The notes beneath the pieces were generated by a model, which had not been told where the DNA came from, ran no database searches, and saw nothing but the letters and a program-made list of their open reading frames with translations. A stretch of DNA of 64,000 nt from Marsupella aquatica (Eukaryota > Marchantiophyta), in the NCBI GenBank assembly GCA_973895155.1, contig OZ316894.1, forward strand, positions 4,092,001 to 4,156,000. The letters run 5' to 3'. Positions 1-12,066 of the stretch are shown here, piece after piece. How positions within the stretch are numbered: position 1 is the first letter of the stretch; each line of letters begins with the position of its first letter. Position numbers and translations under genes: made by a program.

Positions 1-721
1 TCTTTAGGAGGAGAAAGATTGTACCATAGGATGAAGATGCCTCCAAAACTGATTAAATATCAGATGCCTTTTACATTAATTTGTGTGTGATAGGCCCCTC
101 ACATGATGGATAAACTAGCCTTGAGTGTGCTCTGTGCCCAACCTTTTTATCAGTTAGAGCAAACAACATTTCAGCCTTCAGGAGGATTTAAAGATTTCCA
201 TGGAGGCCAATGATTTACAGGAAACCCTATATCAATCAATGCTGGGATGAAATTTCTTTGGAGTGAGATTTACTGATTTTCCCGATTCTATACTTATGTG
301 ACCCCTTTGACTTAACATCCTACTTTGTTCCCCGGACCAATGCCATTGAGACAAGTTAGGGGGAAAGGCAAGATAAATAAGAGGATAGCATTAGGGCGTC
401 TCAAAACCTTGGAGTTGTGGGAAAACAACAATGCCCAAAACTATCAGTTTGGGTCACGGTCCAGCAGTGTGCGGACACAGATTTTCATGTCCACCCCACT
501 TTTTTCCCAGGAATTCGTCGCTGCTCGTGATCGGAGGCATCAACGCGACATTTGAGACGCCCTATTGCTGTCCAAGTGGATAGTGGGATGGCATCAGGAG
601 CCGCTGGGGCCATAATTGTCGAGTCAGCAGTAGAACACAACAATTCTCTCCTTCCTCTGGCTTTCTCTCCTCCCCCTCCTATTGAGAGGGAGGCAAGGGG
701 CATGCCAGGGAGGTATAAGGG
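1..721. other. intergenic, no gene recognised
   Basis: I read both strands and found only short ORFs without family resemblance. Nothing here has the splice signals or residue patterns of a gene I know. Confidence 0.5.
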
Positions 722-998
722 AATGCAGGTCTGGGCGCAGGGTTACTAGGCTGTAACCTTGCGTCTAGAATATGAAAAGAAGCTGATCGGCGGTAGCCGG
801 GAAGCTTCTTTGCATATTCTAGACGCAAGGTTACAGCCTATAACCCCAGCCCAGACCTGCACTAACATAAGTAACTCCTGCCTGGAAAGAGGTTACCGGC
901 TAGACTTTTCAGGACAACAGATTATGATTATAAGAGGCCCCTGCAGAAATGGTTACACACTGGTAACCTCTTCAACCTCTTCTCCTGACAGGAATTAG
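722..998 (-). mobile_element. foldback/MITE-like element with a strong hairpin
   Basis: Positions 724-784 and 803-861 are near-perfect inverted arms of about 60 nt around an 18-nt loop, so this stretch can form a long hairpin. The sequence continues to about 998, ending in CCTGACAGGAATTA. A diverged relative lies at 40088-40345 on the other strand: it shares the TAATTCCTGTCAGGA end, the GGTTACCGGTGTGTAACC-like palindrome and a GCTTGGGCTGGGGTTAC stretch. A third, fainter relative is near 56795-56870. Repetition at unlinked sites and the inverted arms suggest a non-coding DNA transposon family. No transposase is present, and I could not define a target-site duplication. Confidence 0.6.
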
Positions 999-1339
999 GG
1001 AGGGAGGGAGTGGGTGACTACCAGCATGTCATGGAGTGAGGGAGGGAGCGAGGGCAGACTTCGACCACCCTCCCTGATGTGCAGGCAGGCCCTCACCCTC
1101 AAGTATAGGAGGTCTGGTTTACCATGAGTCCTGAATGTGACAACAGCTGACAGATGGCAGCTGGGAAGCTTTGACACACCCTATTGGCCCAGGTTAAAAA
1201 AGGAAGTCGTTGCTAAACTACAGAGATTCACTCACAAAAATTTGGAGATTCACTGGCTTGCTTAATTTGGGAGCACAGATATATGGCATCGCATCACAGC
1301 TAGGAGTGGAAGCCTTGGACATCACAGTCTGTGTGGGCA

Positions 1340-2040
1340 AAAGCGGAAGATAAATTGCGACTGAGTAGTAGTCGCAATCAATTGTCGAGCGCATTCAGCA
1401 ATTGCAACTGAGTGGTAGTTTTGATCAATTGTCGACTGCATTCAGCAATTACAACTGGTTGGTAGTTTCGATCAATTTTCTCTCGGTCCTCAATTCAATG
1501 CCTTCAATTGACTACTACCAGCTGCAATTGCTGAATGCACTCGACAATAATCGCGACCACTACCGAGTCGCAATGCACTCGACACTTTATCGAAGGCCGA
1601 ATTCAAAGTCGCTTCTCAGGTATGCAATGTGCTCCTGTCGATTATAGCTACGAAGTGAAGAGAATTGATCACGACAACTACCCAGTTGCATTTGCTGATC
1701 GAATGCGGGGCTGATCGAATGCACTCGATAATTGATCGAAACTACTACCGACCGAGTTACAGGTGTTGACAGCATACACAATTAATCTCGACTACTACCC
1801 AGTTGCATTTGCTGAATGCACTCGGCAATTGATCTCGACTACTACCCAGACAGTTGCATTTGCTGAATGCACTCGACAATTGATCTCGACTACTACCCAG
1901 TTGCACTTACTGAATGCACTCCGTAATTAATCTCGACGACTACTACCCAGTTGCAATTGCTGAATGCACTGACAATTGATCGAGACTACGTACTATCCAG
2001 TTGCAATTGCTGAATGCACTCGACAATTGTCGTCTTGTCA
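1340..2040. repeat. tandem array of about 58-bp units, with an orientation switch
   Basis: The core of the unit reads GAATGCACTCGACAATTGAT followed by CGACTACTACCCAGTTGCA. From about 1500 to 2035 at least seven units run in one direction. From about 1340 to 1490 the same unit appears in the reverse orientation (AATTGTCGA then GCATTCAGCAATTGCAACT). The array is therefore a direct tandem repeat with an inverted head. Units differ by point changes and small indels, so it is not recent. No coding potential is evident. Confidence 0.75.
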
Positions 2041-2046
2041 TCACAG

Positions 2047-2664
2047 GAGGATCATCTTCTCCATCTTGAGCGATCGGCATCGATTAAAGGTTGGAACTAT
2101 GTGGACGAATTGAAATCTGTTCTTTCGCCCGCATCCATATCAAAGATCCATCCATTATGTTGTGAGTAATGTAATTGACACCATGCCGTACGGATGCATC
2201 ACACATGGAAAGGCCAAAGTTGGAGAGATTGTCGATCATGTTTCATCAATGAGTTGGAGTAATCCCTCTCGGGAGAATCGGGACAAGGGAACAGTAATGA
2301 AGCCTAGTTCACATCATTTCTCGTCCAGATGGCAGCCACAGCTAAGAGCAACAGCAAGTGCACAAGTGGAGTCGCAAACGGGAAAAACTGACAGTGCTAA
2401 AATACAATGCTGGAGGTCTAACGTTCGATTACTGAACACAATTCGGATGAGCACAACAAAATCGACGAGGTTCTTCAGAATGCTGATAGGGAGCTAAACA
2501 TAAATCACGCTAAACAGTCAGATGCGGATCAAGTTAGTTCCAGTGCGTCCGAGACAGAGGGAGGGTCTGATTCAGACGGAGGGTCGAGTGATTCGTTAGT
2601 GGGAGACTCGTGGTGGGAGAGATCGGAGAACCTTTTCCCAGACAAGGCCCCGGACAAGGCCTAA
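2047..2664 (+). other. exon-like fragments of an unidentified gene (3' end?)
   Basis: Positions 2047-2161 lie between an AG acceptor (atcacag) and a strong GTGAGT donor. They encode a peptide containing LERSASIKGWNYVDELKSVL, which looks like real protein. A second open stretch, 2422-2664, encodes an acidic, serine-rich tail (SDSDGGSSDSLVGDSWWERS) ending in TAA. The sequence between them is open in another frame (WQPQLRATASAQVESQ), so joining the parts needs an intron I could not place or a frameshift. I do not recognise the family. It may be the 3' end of a gene whose 5' part lies to the left, or a decayed copy. If real, the repeat array before 2040 would be intronic. Confidence 0.3.
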
Positions 2665-3539
2665 ACTTCGTACATGTGTCTGGTGGTTATGGCTACAGGG
2701 AAGAGCGCTCTATCCGGCCATTGCCTGGGGCAGCTAGGCCCGCATCTAACCTCCCTGAGCGATGGGCTGGTCCTGCCTTCCTGAATTTTCCCGATCCGAG
2801 TGCCCTTCCCATGCATCCCCAAGTTCCTCCAGTGCGTGAAGACATCTAACATGGAGGCCACGCCAGTGCTAGATGTGGTGGCTCTGGGGGAATCTTGATC
2901 AGAATACAAACCGGGATCAATGCCGTCATTGTGTACAATTTTGGTACATGACGTCTTTTTTCTTTTGCAATATCCTAGAAGCTGCAAATTATGGCTCCAA
3001 TCTCATGGAATGGATCGAGTGCAGTGCTTCGGTCATGTGGCGGAGATCACAAAGAGAAAAAAAAAACCTTTAAGTTGTCAGACATCCATCAGTACAAATA
3101 CCTACAATGAAGAAATTCTGACAGTGTAAGCAATAACTGCAACAAATGAGTTCATGATTCAATTATAAGTTTCTGGATCACTGTCCTCATATGTCACATT
3201 TATTTATTTTTTGGTTTTCTGTTTTATTTCTGAATCCCTCAGTCTTTCATCAAAACAATTTCAGAGTTCTGGGCAATCAATCTATCTCCTTAAGGAAAGC
3301 CCGTAAATTAATAAGTCCAGTACTTTGCCTTCGACCTGGTACTGGAACTCTATCTCAACTCAATCAATCCAGACGTACTTGCAAACGCGTGACTAATGAT
3401 CAAAATCAACTGTAGGTTTGATGTCTTCAATGTGTAGTATCGATTAATTCTTACTCGAAGGAGCTAAGCAGAATCAATCACGATATATACTTGGAGTCCT
3501 GTACTCCATCGACTAGGCATCTACTAATCCACTCCAGTT
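2665..3539. other. intergenic, no gene recognised
   Basis: Short ORFs on both strands overlap without family resemblance. The stretch would be the 3' flank of the minus-strand kinase-like gene that ends at 3540. Confidence 0.4.
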
Positions 3540-6500
3540 TCATTGGTAATGATCTGGAAGCAAGGCGCTGATTGGCCAACGTCTCCGATTTGGAAATTTC
3601 ACTCGCTTGCCAGATTGGGAAGCAGCGTTGGCACCCAAACTCGTGGGTTCATATTCTCTGATGACTACATTGGTGTCGGCTGGTGACATGGGTGATTCTG
3701 CCGAGTGCAATAAGGAGGATCTCCGAGGCTTGCGACCTTTCGACGATTGTAGGGATGGCATGCAGGGATCGCAAAGCTCTTTACGAGGATTAAACTTCAC
3801 TGGTCTGTTCTTGTACAGGCGATGGCCCGGAGTAGATGGCCTCCTCTGAAAGCTTTTGGCAGGAATAGGTGGAGGCGCTGCCGCCAGGATCATCTGTGAC
3901 CTGCGAGCTGTGATCCTTTTCTGGTAATAATTGAAGGCAGGAATTAAATCGTGCCGATCGTATAGCGTGTTTGGCTTTAGGGGCATCTTTTGAAGCAATC
4001 TGTTGAGTTCAGAAGCTGAGCCTTTCAGCTCTCGCAGCGCGTCTCGCAGAAGCCTTCCAGCAATCTTCTTGAGGGTCGAATCTTCATTGTCATCTGACGA
4101 CGTCGGCGTGCTTCCAGTTTCCATGATATGAGTATCTTGATGGCCACAACCGTCCGGGTCTTCGAATGTTTCGCTTCCTTCGCTCTCAGTGTCCCCGTTG
4201 ACCTGACATCCAGTTTCAGCCTGGTCCTCTCCTTCGGATAAGTCCGCACACAAGGACTTCGCCGTTTGGTGTTCAACATCGCTCGTGAGCATCTCCAGAA
4301 CCTGAATGAAGGAAAAGAATTACCAATACAAAGTTTCTTGACCCGTTGAGTGATCGATCCAAGCAATTAAATCGTCATACTGGCAGCCTTCTAAAGCCGA
4401 CTATACGAAACTAGCGCAATCTCAATCTCCATAAATTCTCGAGTCAAAAGTTACAAGTTTGCTTGCACGTCATATCTAGCGAGTCCCTAATCTATATTGC
4501 AAGAAACCAACCTCTCTCATTAGCGGTCGCGCATTGGGATCTGTTTGGGTGCACCGAGCTGCCACTTTGATCATCCGTAGCACGCAGCAATTGTTGAACT
4601 TAGTGCATTCCAATCGCCGATCCAACATTCTCCTTGGGAGGTTGCGCTCATCCGATGGCTGGACCGCTTCAACTGTCTCTCGGCCCTGTATCAACTCAAA
4701 CACCAAATATCCAGCACGTAAGGATGCCGAACTAAGAACTGTAAGATCATACAACTGTCTAGATAGCACGATTAAGGACTTTATGCAATTTAATACCAAT
4801 TCGTGACCAAGTTGTCTAGCTACGTCTATATATGAATGGACACAAATTGCTAGAAGTCTGTCTAGTTAGAAGTTGACATAGTTCTCACCCATTCGCCAAG
4901 AAATGTCTCTGTTTTGTTGAGTCGGCAGAAAGCAGGGCGTCCAGTGATGAGCTCGAACAGAATAACCCCAAAGGCGTAGACATCCTGTGGCATGGAAAGC
5001 TTCCCTCCTGGTTCATACTCTGGACCCAAGTATCCGCTAAGCACATAATGGACCAAACATCAAAGTGTTAGCCCCAAGCAACGATTGATCCAAGAACTGC
5101 TGACACTTTTAAGGTGCAGTATGTTTGATCATCCGTAGCTAGAGACCAGAGCTCTGTCTCATGAATAGAACATAGCTATCTTCTTAGAGTTTAGGGTTTG
5201 ATTTGCTTCCTTGTCGTTTCCAGGAATTGAAGCACTCACCGAGATTTCTTGTCTCCAGATCGATCTTCATCAATAACTTCGTACCCATCTGCAATACTTC
5301 TTGATAGAGAAAATTGTGCGATCTAAGCACATTGTTCAAGTCCACGGAGTTCAAAGATCAGCCTTCAATTAAATTGTATGTGTCCATTAGCCCCAAGTGA
5401 AAAACATATACCAGATTTATTTACTTCTTAGACCTAGAAGTGTTCTGGCAATGGATGGAATACAGTCATAATTAAATATTTCTAGCCCATGGTACATATG
5501 GTGAGCCTCCTAAATGGCAGCTGACCAGGAACTTAGACGTCGAGCTAGTTAGAGATACGGAAAGAAGTCCCGATAGCACTAAAACTTGGAAAGATCTGGA
5601 CTACGAGACTCAGAAGACGCAGAAGACGCAGAAGACGCAGGTCGGTCACTAGCTCACCAAAGGTGTAAAATCGCGATGGACGAAGACATACGACGAATTG
5701 ACGTTCCCATGGATAATGCTCTTATCGTGGAGGTAGGCCAATGCTTTAGCAACTTGGATTGCCAAATTCGCACGATGTGGCCACTGCATTGAACAATTTA
5801 TATTCTTAACTGCAACCAAGAACGCAGTTGAATCCTTAGTCCTGCTGAGCTTTGATTTGGCATACTCCTCTCACAACGTCCAACACAAAGCATTTGAACC
5901 CCATATGAGCCCAATGGATCGACCAATGATATCGGCCTACTCTAATCTCAAAGAGATGTAAAAGGGATTATAGAAACTTACCATCCAAATGGAATGACAG
6001 GCATCTGTTACAGACGAAACCGAACACCAGGGCTAGGTGGTCGTCTTTATCGCAGTATCCTACGAGATTGACAATATTCGGGTGTTGTATGGATCTCAAC
6101 ATGTCGACTTCCGAGAAGACTTTCACCTTCTCGTGAGGCTCTCTTCTAACTACATACACCCGTTGGCCGTCGAGCACTCCTTTGAAGAGTTGTTCGTGTT
6201 GATAGCCAAAGTTGTTGTCAGCACTGTAGCCGTCTGTCACTTCCGCGAGATCCTCCGGAGAGAATCGCCGTAATTTAGTGCAGTAGCCAGAGCGTTGGTT
6301 CAGGGGACATTGTGAACATTGCGCAGGTGGTGGAGGACCAACTGTAGAGTCAACGGAGGCAACGTTCCGCCTGTTGTCCGTTGACTGGTGCAAATTGGAA
6401 TCTTTAATCGAGTCGATCTGAGTGCTCAGATCTTTAGGTGATTTCCAATCCTGAGTTACCGTGATTGGACTAGTCGTGGGGTCCGATTTGCTTCTGGACT

Positions 6501-6885
6501 TCAGACTTTGAGCTAACTCCAACGACCTCTTAAGGATGAACTCTTGGCCCACTGTTGAATGGTCCAACAAGTCCCCATGACACGACGTGACTGCAGCATT
6601 GGTCTTAGACTCGAGATGAAGCATCGTTAGCGCATAGTCCTTGTATATGCTAGTTATGCCCCTCCTCAATATGCCCGCCACCTTGACGGGGCTGGTATTC
6701 AGATGATCACCGGATGAATCTGATGAGGCCCGATCGGACCTCAAGGTAGATTGTGGAGAACTCTTGCTTCTGGTTCCCAGACCAGCGGATTCGACTTCCG
6801 AGTTCAAGGAACGGCCTGAGTCCCCGTCGTCACTGCCTTTCCGGGTCACCGTTTCATGCTTGGCTTCGATGCGAGTTTTGCCCAT
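3540..6885 (-). CDS. inactive receptor-like cytoplasmic kinase (pseudokinase)
   Basis: I read six exons on the minus strand: 5982-6885, 5658-5809, 5240-5322, 4889-5036, 4512-4685 and 3540-4301. All junctions are GT-AG and all phases agree, giving about 740 aa. The fold is recognisable ([16 protein letters not shown], then [43 protein letters not shown]). It matches the plant 'inactive protein kinase SELMODRAFT_444075-like' family. Every catalytic motif is lost: no Gly-rich loop ([13 protein letters not shown]), valine at the VAIK lysine ([10 protein letters not shown]), HGN for HRD, and QFS for DFG ([11 protein letters not shown]). The alphaC glutamate region (FSEVDML) and APE-like PEY remain. 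A tail of about 250 aa after the kinase domain has no known domain. ATG 6885 is the first in-frame ATG; the ORF continues upstream without one, so a 5' exon, perhaps with the family's usual USP-like domain, may be missed. A scaffold or signalling role is inference. Confidence 0.85.
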
Positions 6886-7624
6886 CGATCCAAGCGGTTG
6901 TCCGCCCCACAAAAGGCTCGGCAACACCCGAATCGCGCGTGCAGCCGGTGCCGATTTGATTGGAATTGAATCGAATACGTACGTAGAGTGAAACAAAGGA
7001 TCATGTAGTAGCTGTTAAATCAATTCTTCTCAGACATCCAAATGACACGTTGAGGTCCTTACATGCGCGTCGTATAGCTTTCAAGACCTTCACGATCACG
7101 AAAGCTGTGTTAGGAGGCGACAGAGGACACCAAGGCCATCGATACGATGAAAAGGGGTCCTCTAGCTATAGTTTTGATCTGCTTCAATCTGCTCCACTCT
7201 GTAGACATCATGTGTTATTGGGTCTACATATATCTAACAAATCTACCGTGTGAGGACCCCTTGCGAGACTTTCGAACCACGTTGTCGACTTCCCCTAGTG
7301 AAAACGTACAATGATCATGCGATCCCAAAGCACTGATGGTGTACCGTACGAGAGAGGCTTTCGGCTGGCGAACTGGTGACCTGCTTGGAGTGCGATGTCG
7401 GTCGGTCTAGTTGATCTGACTTTGCTGGTCCCGAAAACTGGCATGCATCCACATTCAGCAGCTCCACCTCGCTGAATTCACTTGAGGTGCGGCACCAGAC
7501 CCTCCTTCCGTTGAATCAATGGACGTCCACCACGTCCACAATTTGCTGTACGTGCGGCACCCATCGCCTTGCACTGGCTTGAGAATGTATGTCGTCAACT
7601 CCCTTCACGTATCTCGTTCAACTA

Positions 7625-7670
<46 letters not shown>

Positions 7671-8754
7671 AACAACGAACAAATTGTAGATCTGAACTCT
7701 CACTTCTGAAATGACACTCTTAACTGACACTCAAGTCAGCAAGAATTAACTGGCGTTACGTACTCTCCCTCGTGCATACCATGCCCTCAGTGTTGAAACA
7801 GAGCTACGCTCCCCCACTCCCGCCCTCACAGACTCGATGTGGCAAGCAGTACGTGCACGCGATCGAGTAACTTCACTTATCACCCATGCAGACTGACTGA
7901 CTGGCTAACGACCTCGAGTGACTTGCTCCCGGTGGCTTGATCTTCCGCACGGGTGGAAACGCACACTTTGATGCGGTTCAATCGAATGCTTTGGTCTCCA
8001 GCTGAATGAACCTGATGCTAAACATTACTCCATGACCTACAGCAGCAAAACAACTGCTCTTCCTCTGGATTTCGAAGCTAGAAATTTGCGCCAGGCTACA
8101 AGTTCCGATGAAGGAATTCAACACTTGCTCCCGACTCTCATGCTGCAAACAATACTCGTCTACCTTGTCGACGGTCCAAAGGGAGAGGCCAGTGGTGCGG
8201 CCGGATTTTGTACTGACGTATAACGGTCCTATCGCACCGATATCTCCGTCACAGAAAAAGGAACAGGATAATTACAAAACGTAGGACACTCATCCGTCAC
8301 AAAGATATAATTCCAATCTCACGAAACATCTTATTTCAGGACATCTCAGAATAATCCTTCTCGAATCTTTCGATCTGAACCACAGCCATCCTAAATCAAT
8401 GCTTCCCCTACGTTACAGAGCTCGAAGAGACACGATTAAACTACTCCACTATGCTTGTTTTCTAGCTCTGAGGCATCAGGTGGGTGCCACCACTTCGGCA
8501 GCACCTAGGCTGACCATGACGCTCCTGGCCGGCATGATGAGTATCAGACTGTCATTGTAAGTGGCATCTCAAGCTTCCTGTCAGGCCTGGACTAGAAGTC
8601 CAACATAGCAGGTGTAAAGTCTGGCATATCAACACGTCCATGGAATTGTAAAGCCAGACTCACTAGTATTGGCTTCCACGCAATCTACTCTTCCCTCCGA
8701 TTTATCAAACATGCAATAAGGCGCCGAATGATTAGAATACATGTATGGAGAGCC
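6886..8754. other. 5' flank of the kinase-like gene and intergenic DNA
   Basis: No further exon could be supported. A stretch near 7070-7140 is open on the minus strand (FVIVKVLKAIRRA) with a GTAAGG donor-like site, but it has no upstream ATG and I do not call it. A CT microsatellite lies inside. Confidence 0.4.
7629..7667. repeat. (CT)n microsatellite
   Basis: About 19 uninterrupted CT dinucleotides. It lies about 740 bases upstream of the kinase-like start. On the minus strand it is a GA tract, which is common in plant promoters. Confidence 0.95.
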
Positions 8755-9240
8755 GGAGATGAGGACAATCAGGGTAGATTTGGAACGCGGTCTGCAAAGA
8801 CAAAGGAAGGAAAAGTTCACTTATGAATGCAGCATTGTTAATGTTGCCTTTGGATCATGCCTGGCTAGAGGACAGATTGCGACACTCCCTTGTTGGGAGT
8901 GACTCTTGTGCAAGCATTTTGTTGAATCAGATGTAACTTTAGGAATGGAATGCAGGTCTTACCGCAAATGAATAACACAATGTGCCAAACCTGAGCCGGG
9001 GACGAGGACAATGAAGGTAAATTTGGAACGGGGTCTTGCAAAGGCAAAAGAAGGAACAGTTCAAACTTGAATGCAGCATTGTTAATGTTGCCGTAATTTG
9101 AATGATGCCTGGCTAATGGCCAGGTTCAGACACTCCATTGTTGGGATTGACTCCTTGTGCAGACATTTTATTGAATCAAATGTAAGTTTAGGAATGCTGA
9201 TGTTACCGCTACTGAATTATAACAAAATGTGCCAAACCTG
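8755..9240. repeat. tandem duplication, period about 244 bp
   Basis: GAGGACAATCAGGGTAGATT at about 8758 recurs as GAGGACAATGAAGGTAAATT at about 9002. The following text also repeats, for example GAATGCAGCATTGTTAATGT and the block around GACACTCC and TTGTTGGGA. A third copy starts near 9237 (GGAGATGGAGACAGG) but is truncated. No coding content is seen. Confidence 0.8.
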
Positions 9241-9462
9241 GAGATGGAGACAGGAAGGCCCGACGTCCCAAATCTGGGGAGACGATTGAATAGTCAGGGA
9301 CGGTGGGAACTCTTGAAGGCACTCCACCTCGAAAGCCGTGCACGTGACATGCACGTATGACGTGCATGAAAATCTCAGCCAGAGGCCTTCACTGTAGAGA
9401 GCGTTTCCAAGAGGACAAAATCTTGCCTAACATTAACATAACTTGCTCCTCAACTCTACACA

Positions 9463-9985
9463 CTGAACCGTGTCTAAGTGCAACCTGGAAAAGTGCAGTT
9501 CGTGAGTAAGTGCAGGCCGACCTTGTAGTCCTCTAATATTGTAGCGATTTTCTTTCGAAATGCACCAAAAAAAATGCAGTTTGCCTGAGTGCAAGTAGAT
9601 GTCACTAAACAACAAAATACCCTCACTGAAGGACAAATAAAGAAGTGCATTTCAGCCTATACATAAAACGCATGCATTTATCAATTATTGCGACACATAC
9701 ATAAGAAACTTTATTGAGAACTCTAGCAAACTATGTAAAGCAGTTTCATGCACTTATCCAGTTGAATGGTGCAATATGAGAGCTTAGGGTTTGAGGAGTC
9801 CCATGTGTGAGACTGACCTTGCAACACAATAGCATAGTAAAGGGAATGACTGTGCCTAAATTAACTTACCAGAAGAAAATTAAATCACACATTCCCTACA
9901 CTTATATGTACTTAGTGCATTCCGGGGATAAATGCTGGCTGGTAGTGTCTTCCCGGAGCCTGCACTTAGACACGCATGGTTCACT
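9463..9985. mobile_element. small DNA transposon-like element rich in AAGTGCA motifs
   Basis: The left end GAACCGTGTCTAAGTGCA matches the right end read in reverse (GAACCATGCGTGTCTAAGTGCA). ACT flanks both ends and could be a 3-bp target duplication. AAGTGCA/TGCACTT recurs many times inside, like subterminal repeats. A diverged copy lies at about 56260-56760 and shares the ATGCACCAAAAAA, TTTCATGCACTTATCCAGTT and CCTGCACTTAGACACAC blocks in the same order. There is no transposase, so it would be non-autonomous. The family is uncertain. Confidence 0.55.
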
Positions 9986-12066
9986 ATACATCACACTTCC
10001 AAAGCACTTCATGTTGCCTATTGGGATTTGGGAGAGCCCCAATGGTTTTGTTTTTATTTTGAGGGTTGGGAGGTGGGATGATGATTTAAAAATTACCAAC
10101 AAGGCGCCCAAAGGAGTAGTACAGATACCCCTCCCAAACCGTTTACTGTGAGGCATGGAGACCAAACAATTGAAATTGTTCCTTCTTCTTTTTCTTATGC
10201 AATTCATGCAGAAAACGACAGAGTTGTTAAATATGTTAAATGATTCTTCAAATGTTTTTATTTGATACTTCAAATTGTCTGGTTTATTGAGACTTTTCTT
10301 TAGTTTGGTTTTTTGGTTGGTCCAAACCATTTTTTCATTGTTTTAAATGAGGGGGCCCGGAACTCGTCTGAATGGGGTGTATTAATTTACGCTTCATAAT
10401 GCATGTGCTAGCCTTGGTATGTATTAAGTTCACCTACATTGCAAGGAATATATGGATGATCCTATCTCAACCTAGTCACAAGTCTCACGTGTTCTCCTTG
10501 ATTAGTGTATTATTTTACTTCCCCTTATGCCATCCAATCGGCCATCCAATCGGCTCAGAATGAGTATTTTTCAAATACCATTATCTGAATTCTGATTTAC
10601 AAATCCTACAAAATTCTTATGTAAATTGATCAATGTGAAATTCAATGGGACGTAAACGCTTTATATAGTTCTAATTTATATTTTATCCTAAACTTCTCTC
10701 ACTCAGCTTATACCCACTCTCCTTAAGTTTTTTCAATTGGTTCATTGTTTCTAATTGAGGGAAACCCCTTTAAGTTGACTCGAAAGTAAAAGACTCACGG
10801 TTAGCCCAGAATCAAACCACAAACCTCATATATTGTCAATGACATACAAGCCAGCGTCCCACCATGCACCACCACTGCGTTTGACCCAAAACTGTGTTTC
10901 AGATTGGAAAAAAATAAATTAGTCAACTTATTGTGATTAATGATCCTAGTACTTGCCCATGCTCTGACTCTTTACCTTCATTGGGATCATGTACATGCAT
11001 TTGTTTGGTTTGCTTTGTTTAGGGTTTTTTTGGTTTTTTTTTCAACTGTAAAGTGAATGAAGATATATGGACATGAAGTTTGTCTAGCATTGACTGGGGC
11101 AGTGGCATGCATTGCATATAGTGTAGCTCTGTCTAAGGTAGTCACAAGGGAAACAATTGGGATAACTGCACATCAAATAGCAGCACTCTGATCAATACAT
11201 AGAAGGGACAACATTAGGGGATATACTAAAAGGACAATCCAGTTTATCATAGTACAGAAAATCCTATCAACCTGTAAGTTGACACTTGCCAAGTAACAAA
11301 GTCCTGGACCGTATGCATTGCTTCAGATTTGCTATTTATTACTTTTTGTCTTGAAAGGAAATGGGAGAAATACAATAAGACTCTCCCCACCCCAGCCAGT
11401 GTGACACTTTTTCTTGATTTGCTATTACAGCCCCACAAAATTAAAAACCAGATAGAACAATCATGCATTCCCGTCTAATGGACCTGGGGTTAGCTTCAAT
11501 CAAGGAGAATGCAAAGGTTGAAGCTAGCCACCAGGAGCTTTAATTAGAGCCAACTTGCATGTGAGTGGCCCTATATTTTCAGGACCCTCAAATTGACTTT
11601 GTGGCAAAATATAATTGAGCTAGAGGACAATGCTTTAACTCTCTCCTCGAGGTGCCCTAGTCATAAACTCAAACTCCAGCATAAAACAAATGGGACACAT
11701 GTTGTGAATCTTTGCACTGCACCAGGCATCAAATACAGTTGTCAAAAGGAGATCTGTTATTCCAATAACGTTTTGTGAATGCTGTATTGTTAAGGACGGG
11801 TTTAAGGACTTTCACATGCCAGTTGGCTCTTAGTAAGGCAGGGACAGGACTGCGTTCAATTTCAATTGGGGTTTCTCTCCCCCATTACATTTGGAAGGCT
11901 TACAGTAGTTTATACAGGATCACTCAGGGTTATTGGTCTCTTGACCTTCAAGCATGCATGGGCCCAAATATATCTGAATGTTCAAGCTAGATGACTGTGG
12001 CCCCATGATTTATCTCTCCACGTCACAAATACTGATATCAAGTAGACTTTTGTACCAATTGTTAAA
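9986..12066. other. intergenic, A+T-rich, no gene recognised
   Basis: ORFs here are short and contradictory between frames. The sequence is low-complexity in places, with no domain signature on either strand. Confidence 0.45.

Noticed and set aside
7050-7253. Possible USP-domain first exon for the kinase-like gene
   Set aside because: The minus-strand reading FVIVKVLKAIRRA has a donor-like site but no upstream ATG and too little similarity to a USP domain.
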